NCBI GenBank assembly: GCA_934630555.1
Contig: CAKTXB010000029.1
Span: 1 to 13,901 of the forward strand
From: an uncultured Oscillospiraceae bacterium
GTDB taxonomy: Bacteria > Bacillota > Clostridia > Oscillospirales > Oscillospiraceae
DNA: 13,901 nt
Direction: 5' to 3'
The notes under the pieces are model-generated. The model did not search any database, was not told where the DNA came from, and worked only from the letters and a program-made list of their open reading frames with translations. Below are positions 12,801-13,901 of this stretch, in pieces (position 1 is the first letter of the stretch; the number at the start of each line of letters is the position of its first letter). Made by a program: the position numbers and the translations under genes.

Positions 12801-13713
12801 AGGTATACAGACCGTTGTCGATGGCGTCATACGCGGTATAGCCCTTGCCCGTACGGTCCTCGCTGCCCATCAGCGCGGAATTGCCCGCGGGAGAATACAG
12901 CGGCGGCAGGCTCAACGCCACGGCAAGGTCCGCCTTGCCGCAGTAGGCGGTGAAGTTGCCTTCAAATTCCACACCCTTCACGTTGTAGTTCCACTCCGAG
13001 AGCAGCATTTTGCCGTACACGCCAAAGCTCGACGCGCCGCCAAAGTCCGTGCCCGCGATGAGCGTGCCCGTGCGCGGAGCGATGTCGGGATGGTTGTCCT
13101 CCATCGAGCCCATATTATAGATACCGGCGCTGGTCTTGTTATAGCCGCACTTGCCGCCGAGCAGCTCGACTGTGCCTTTGCCGCTCATTGTGACCGCGCC
13201 ATACGAAAGCAGGCCAAAACTGTGACCGACGGATTCACCGCTTCGGACCACCAGATCGCCGTCACCGTTGAACGTGATGTCCTGATACTCGTTCCCGACC
13301 GCAATACCGGCGCAGTCCGCATTGAGCTCGCCCAGGCCGGTGAGGTCAACGGTATTCTCGCCGATCAGGATGAGGTTGATCGTGCCGTCCGTATGGATAC
13401 CAGCCCAGATGCCCGCCTGATTGATGAACCCGACCACACCGTAGCGCGACCAGCTATAGCCCTTGATCGTAGCGCCGTTCAGCGTCAGGTTTTTCGTGCC
13501 TGCCGTGTAAGCAACGTTATAGTCGCTTGCCGACGCGCCCTCCGTTGTCAGCTTGCCATCCGCCGTGGTTTTCCAGTAGCCGCCGCCGATGACGCTCGTG
13601 CCGCCGACCTCCAGCACCTTGGGCGTTTCAAACATTCCCGCCGACACCGCTGTTGGCAGCAGCGCCAGCAGCAGGCAGCAAACCAGCAGCAGACTGACCA
13701 TCCGTTTTTTCAT
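9877..13713 (-). CDS. Large secreted modular beta-helix-like protein
   Basis: I do not recognise a characterised homologue. The 1278-residue protein has a Sec signal peptide (MKKRM, a leucine-rich core, then AVSA before Gly26). Three repeated modules follow, at about 34-330, 416-720 and 815-1190. Each opens with an extended strand segment (VSVYTGLSVDGIAID, PEVYIAGVKLDKLK) and a line such as YDSASRTLTLGG or YDAATNVLTLDH. Each then continues with short repeats like ITFNGDGDLVV, DITLNGITG and NITINGGTVIIK, typical of right-handed beta-helices. A Fn3-like domain (about 329-408, with FTGLTPRKTYVVYARTAA) and an Ig-like domain (about 722-810) separate the modules. The C-terminus (about 1205-1275) is a small beta domain with VLIVRFNAAGRLAEL. 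There is no LPxTG motif, SLH domain or C-terminal membrane helix, so it is probably released or held non-covalently. Adhesion or glycan binding is plausible; no catalytic residues are evident. The start follows AGGGAG by 10 nt. Confidence 0.8.
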   Translation of the reverse strand: MKKRMVSLLLVCCLLLALLPTAVSAGMFETPKVLEVGGTSVIGGGYWKTTADGKLTTEGASASDYNVAYTAGTKNLTLNGATIKGYSWSRYGVVGFINQAGIWAGIHTDGTINLILIGENTVDLTGLGELNADCAGIAVGNEYQDITFNGDGDLVVRSGESVGHSFGLLSYGAVTMSGKGTVELLGGKCGYNKTSAGIYNMGSMEDNHPDIAPRTGTLIAGTDFGGASSFGVYGKMLLSEWNYNVKGVEFEGNFTAYCGKADLAVALSLPPLYSPAGNSALMGSEDRTGKGYTAYDAIDNGLYTYVTVKHDLETGASIDASSFGELSITPYTITVTAASILGDNPGNQEIEYALGSENTTLPSIGWQKETLFTGLTPRKTYVVYARTAATTEYAAGPAKAVVISTPVDAVTADNDVSVYTGLSVDGIAIDKSEDLAYKAVGDDAGWMSYDSASRTLTLGGTVTITHGCQTPKYGEAVGIFSNAELHIVLADGAVVNINMKNYARDRDLVLNSETSTPLTGRCYGILNYGDLTIDAAEGCTTTPQLNINVLGAASAFGIYAKEVRDASSAVLEEGDVTIGAVDTNITVRGITGPVTINPRLLTQQANGYPNVTGISAGDDITLNGITGVDAGSSTQYHVQTVGGYNGHLFTAGATGYGIVQMNGGYVYVETNARNGNYRVSYNAIKWALGYICTDSEGNRVEMKDAYWVNGSATFDPNGEPVLKGTLKITGQLEKDYKLTATLENSNVADVRSVNYRWYRSRYGTETAIKDAVYAKYTLTASDVGYQIYCVATCVGYAGSLVSEKTDKISAGPDVPEVYIAGVKLDKLKADDVLKDSGVSYTGKISYDAATNVLTLDHVTLTETGDKDAIISASGSKNGISIKLVGENTLSTTVSGKMAIYCSTVAFFGDGTLNAHADYPSIATIRATSQMDVGGNCSINVTCKNSLNSKGRSKTEPGALNASDLNVSGNSKIYAKVDDANGEENAKCSAIDVPYIATIKDNAQVVAIGSHHEALVAGYLHIEGGSVRAESIGCGYKYTASTSSGKQWREDTTQYPALRLSTLNIASYGIKNGGSKLSVSNGKLELVSTLGYGIRHEDTELALGSDTKEPDNITINGGTVIIKMGAEKTIPVTMDDTDGVIIADDCTVYAGADTDGANATLSTKDAFLTKGNRYVRLIGGSVVDVGTEVTQDETKTTITADVAAGPNAEKEASVLIVRFNAAGRLAELKYQKGTLSGKQLTIKATFANTQPGDTYKVYVLDGTRYVPMRNATLVNLQKT

Positions 13714-13759
13714 AGTGCGATCTCTCCCTTTGCTGTTTTCCGGTTCGACAAAAGGCAAT

Positions 13760-13823
13760 GTGTTTCTCCAAAGGAGAAACACAAGACCCATGGGTCTTGC
13801 CACAGCAGGCAGTTATCCTGCTG
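13760..13823 (-). promoter_or_regulatory. Three consecutive hairpins in the 5' leader of the secreted-protein gene
   Basis: Read on the minus strand: CAGCAGG/CCTGCTG (13823-13817 with 13809-13803), the 18-nt perfect palindrome CAAGACCCATGGGTCTTG (13799-13782), and GTGTTTCTCC-TTT-GGAGAAACAC (13782-13760). They are packed nearly end to end between the promoter and the ribosome binding site. The last is followed by ATTGCCTTTTG, a poor U-tract. I do not recognise a known riboswitch, including the c-di-GMP types that control some clostridial surface proteins. Confidence 0.7.
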
Positions 13824-13829
13824 AGTCTA

Positions 13830-13851
13830 AATATACCAGATATAGAATATC
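13830..13851 (-). promoter_or_regulatory. Extended -10 promoter and inverted repeat for the secreted-protein gene
   Basis: On the minus strand TGGTATATT (13838-13830) is an extended -10 element (TGn plus TATATT). No good -35 is seen at 17 nt. GATAT-TCT-ATATC (13851-13839) is an inverted repeat just upstream and could be an operator. The start site would fall near 13823, at the base of the first leader hairpin. Beyond it, 13852-13901 shows a run of seven Ts and no gene. Confidence 0.5.
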
Positions 13852-13901
13852 AGCTTTTTTTGCCGCCTGCACACAAATGGCACGAAATGTACGAATCCGG
13901 G

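Noticed and set aside
11773..13824. A 683-codon plus-strand open frame opposite the secreted-protein gene
   Set aside because: Its Arg/Ala/His-rich translation is typical of antisense GC-rich DNA. The minus frame has a signal peptide, domains and a ribosome binding site.

Overview
The window looks like chromosomal DNA from a GC-rich gut-type Clostridium relative (Oscillospiraceae/Ruminococcaceae is my best guess). This rests on protein style only: a clostridial uridine phosphorylase, the archaeal/clostridial class of aspartate-semialdehyde dehydrogenase, a YajC followed by a TIGR04086-type membrane protein, and a SpoIIM-like protein next to XerD. I see no tRNA, rRNA, CRISPR array, insertion sequence or prophage gene. 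Most of the window is housekeeping. The less ordinary parts are the large secreted protein at the right end, several structured 5' leaders, and a pair of facing promoters.

Layout, left to right. (1) 1-1485, plus strand: two tiny overlapping ORFs of unknown function, then pfkA (6-phosphofructokinase), ending in two hairpin terminators that serve both pfkA and the convergent xerD. (2) 1483-2937, minus strand: a SpoIIM-like membrane protein gene followed 18 nt later by xerD, probably one transcript from a promoter near 3050-3078. (3) 2938-3313: a gene-free gap holding that promoter, a terminator and a set of nested inverted repeats. (4) 3314-7630, minus strand: queA, a uridine phosphorylase gene, tgt, yajC and a TIGR04086-like gene, in transcription order. 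QueA and Tgt both act in queuosine modification of tRNA, and YajC belongs to the Sec translocase. The nucleoside phosphorylase gene sits between queA and tgt, and yajC has its own good promoter.

(5) 7631-7843: a short divergent control region. A consensus promoter for asd (plus) and a consensus-like promoter for queA (minus) point at each other, so the two 5' leaders should overlap. (6) 7844-9867, plus strand: asd and dapA, the aspartate-semialdehyde to dihydrodipicolinate steps of lysine/diaminopimelate synthesis, closed by a strong bidirectional terminator. (7) 9877-13713, minus strand: a 1278-residue secreted protein built from three beta-helix-like modules joined by Fn3-like and Ig-like domains. 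Its leader of about 110 nt carries three consecutive hairpins. Positions 13852-13901 hold no gene I can support.

Nothing here is clearly a new defence or mobile system. The best leads are the secreted modular protein with its structured leader, the overlapping queA/asd promoters, the altered active-site loop of XerD, and the two coupled micro-ORFs ahead of pfkA.
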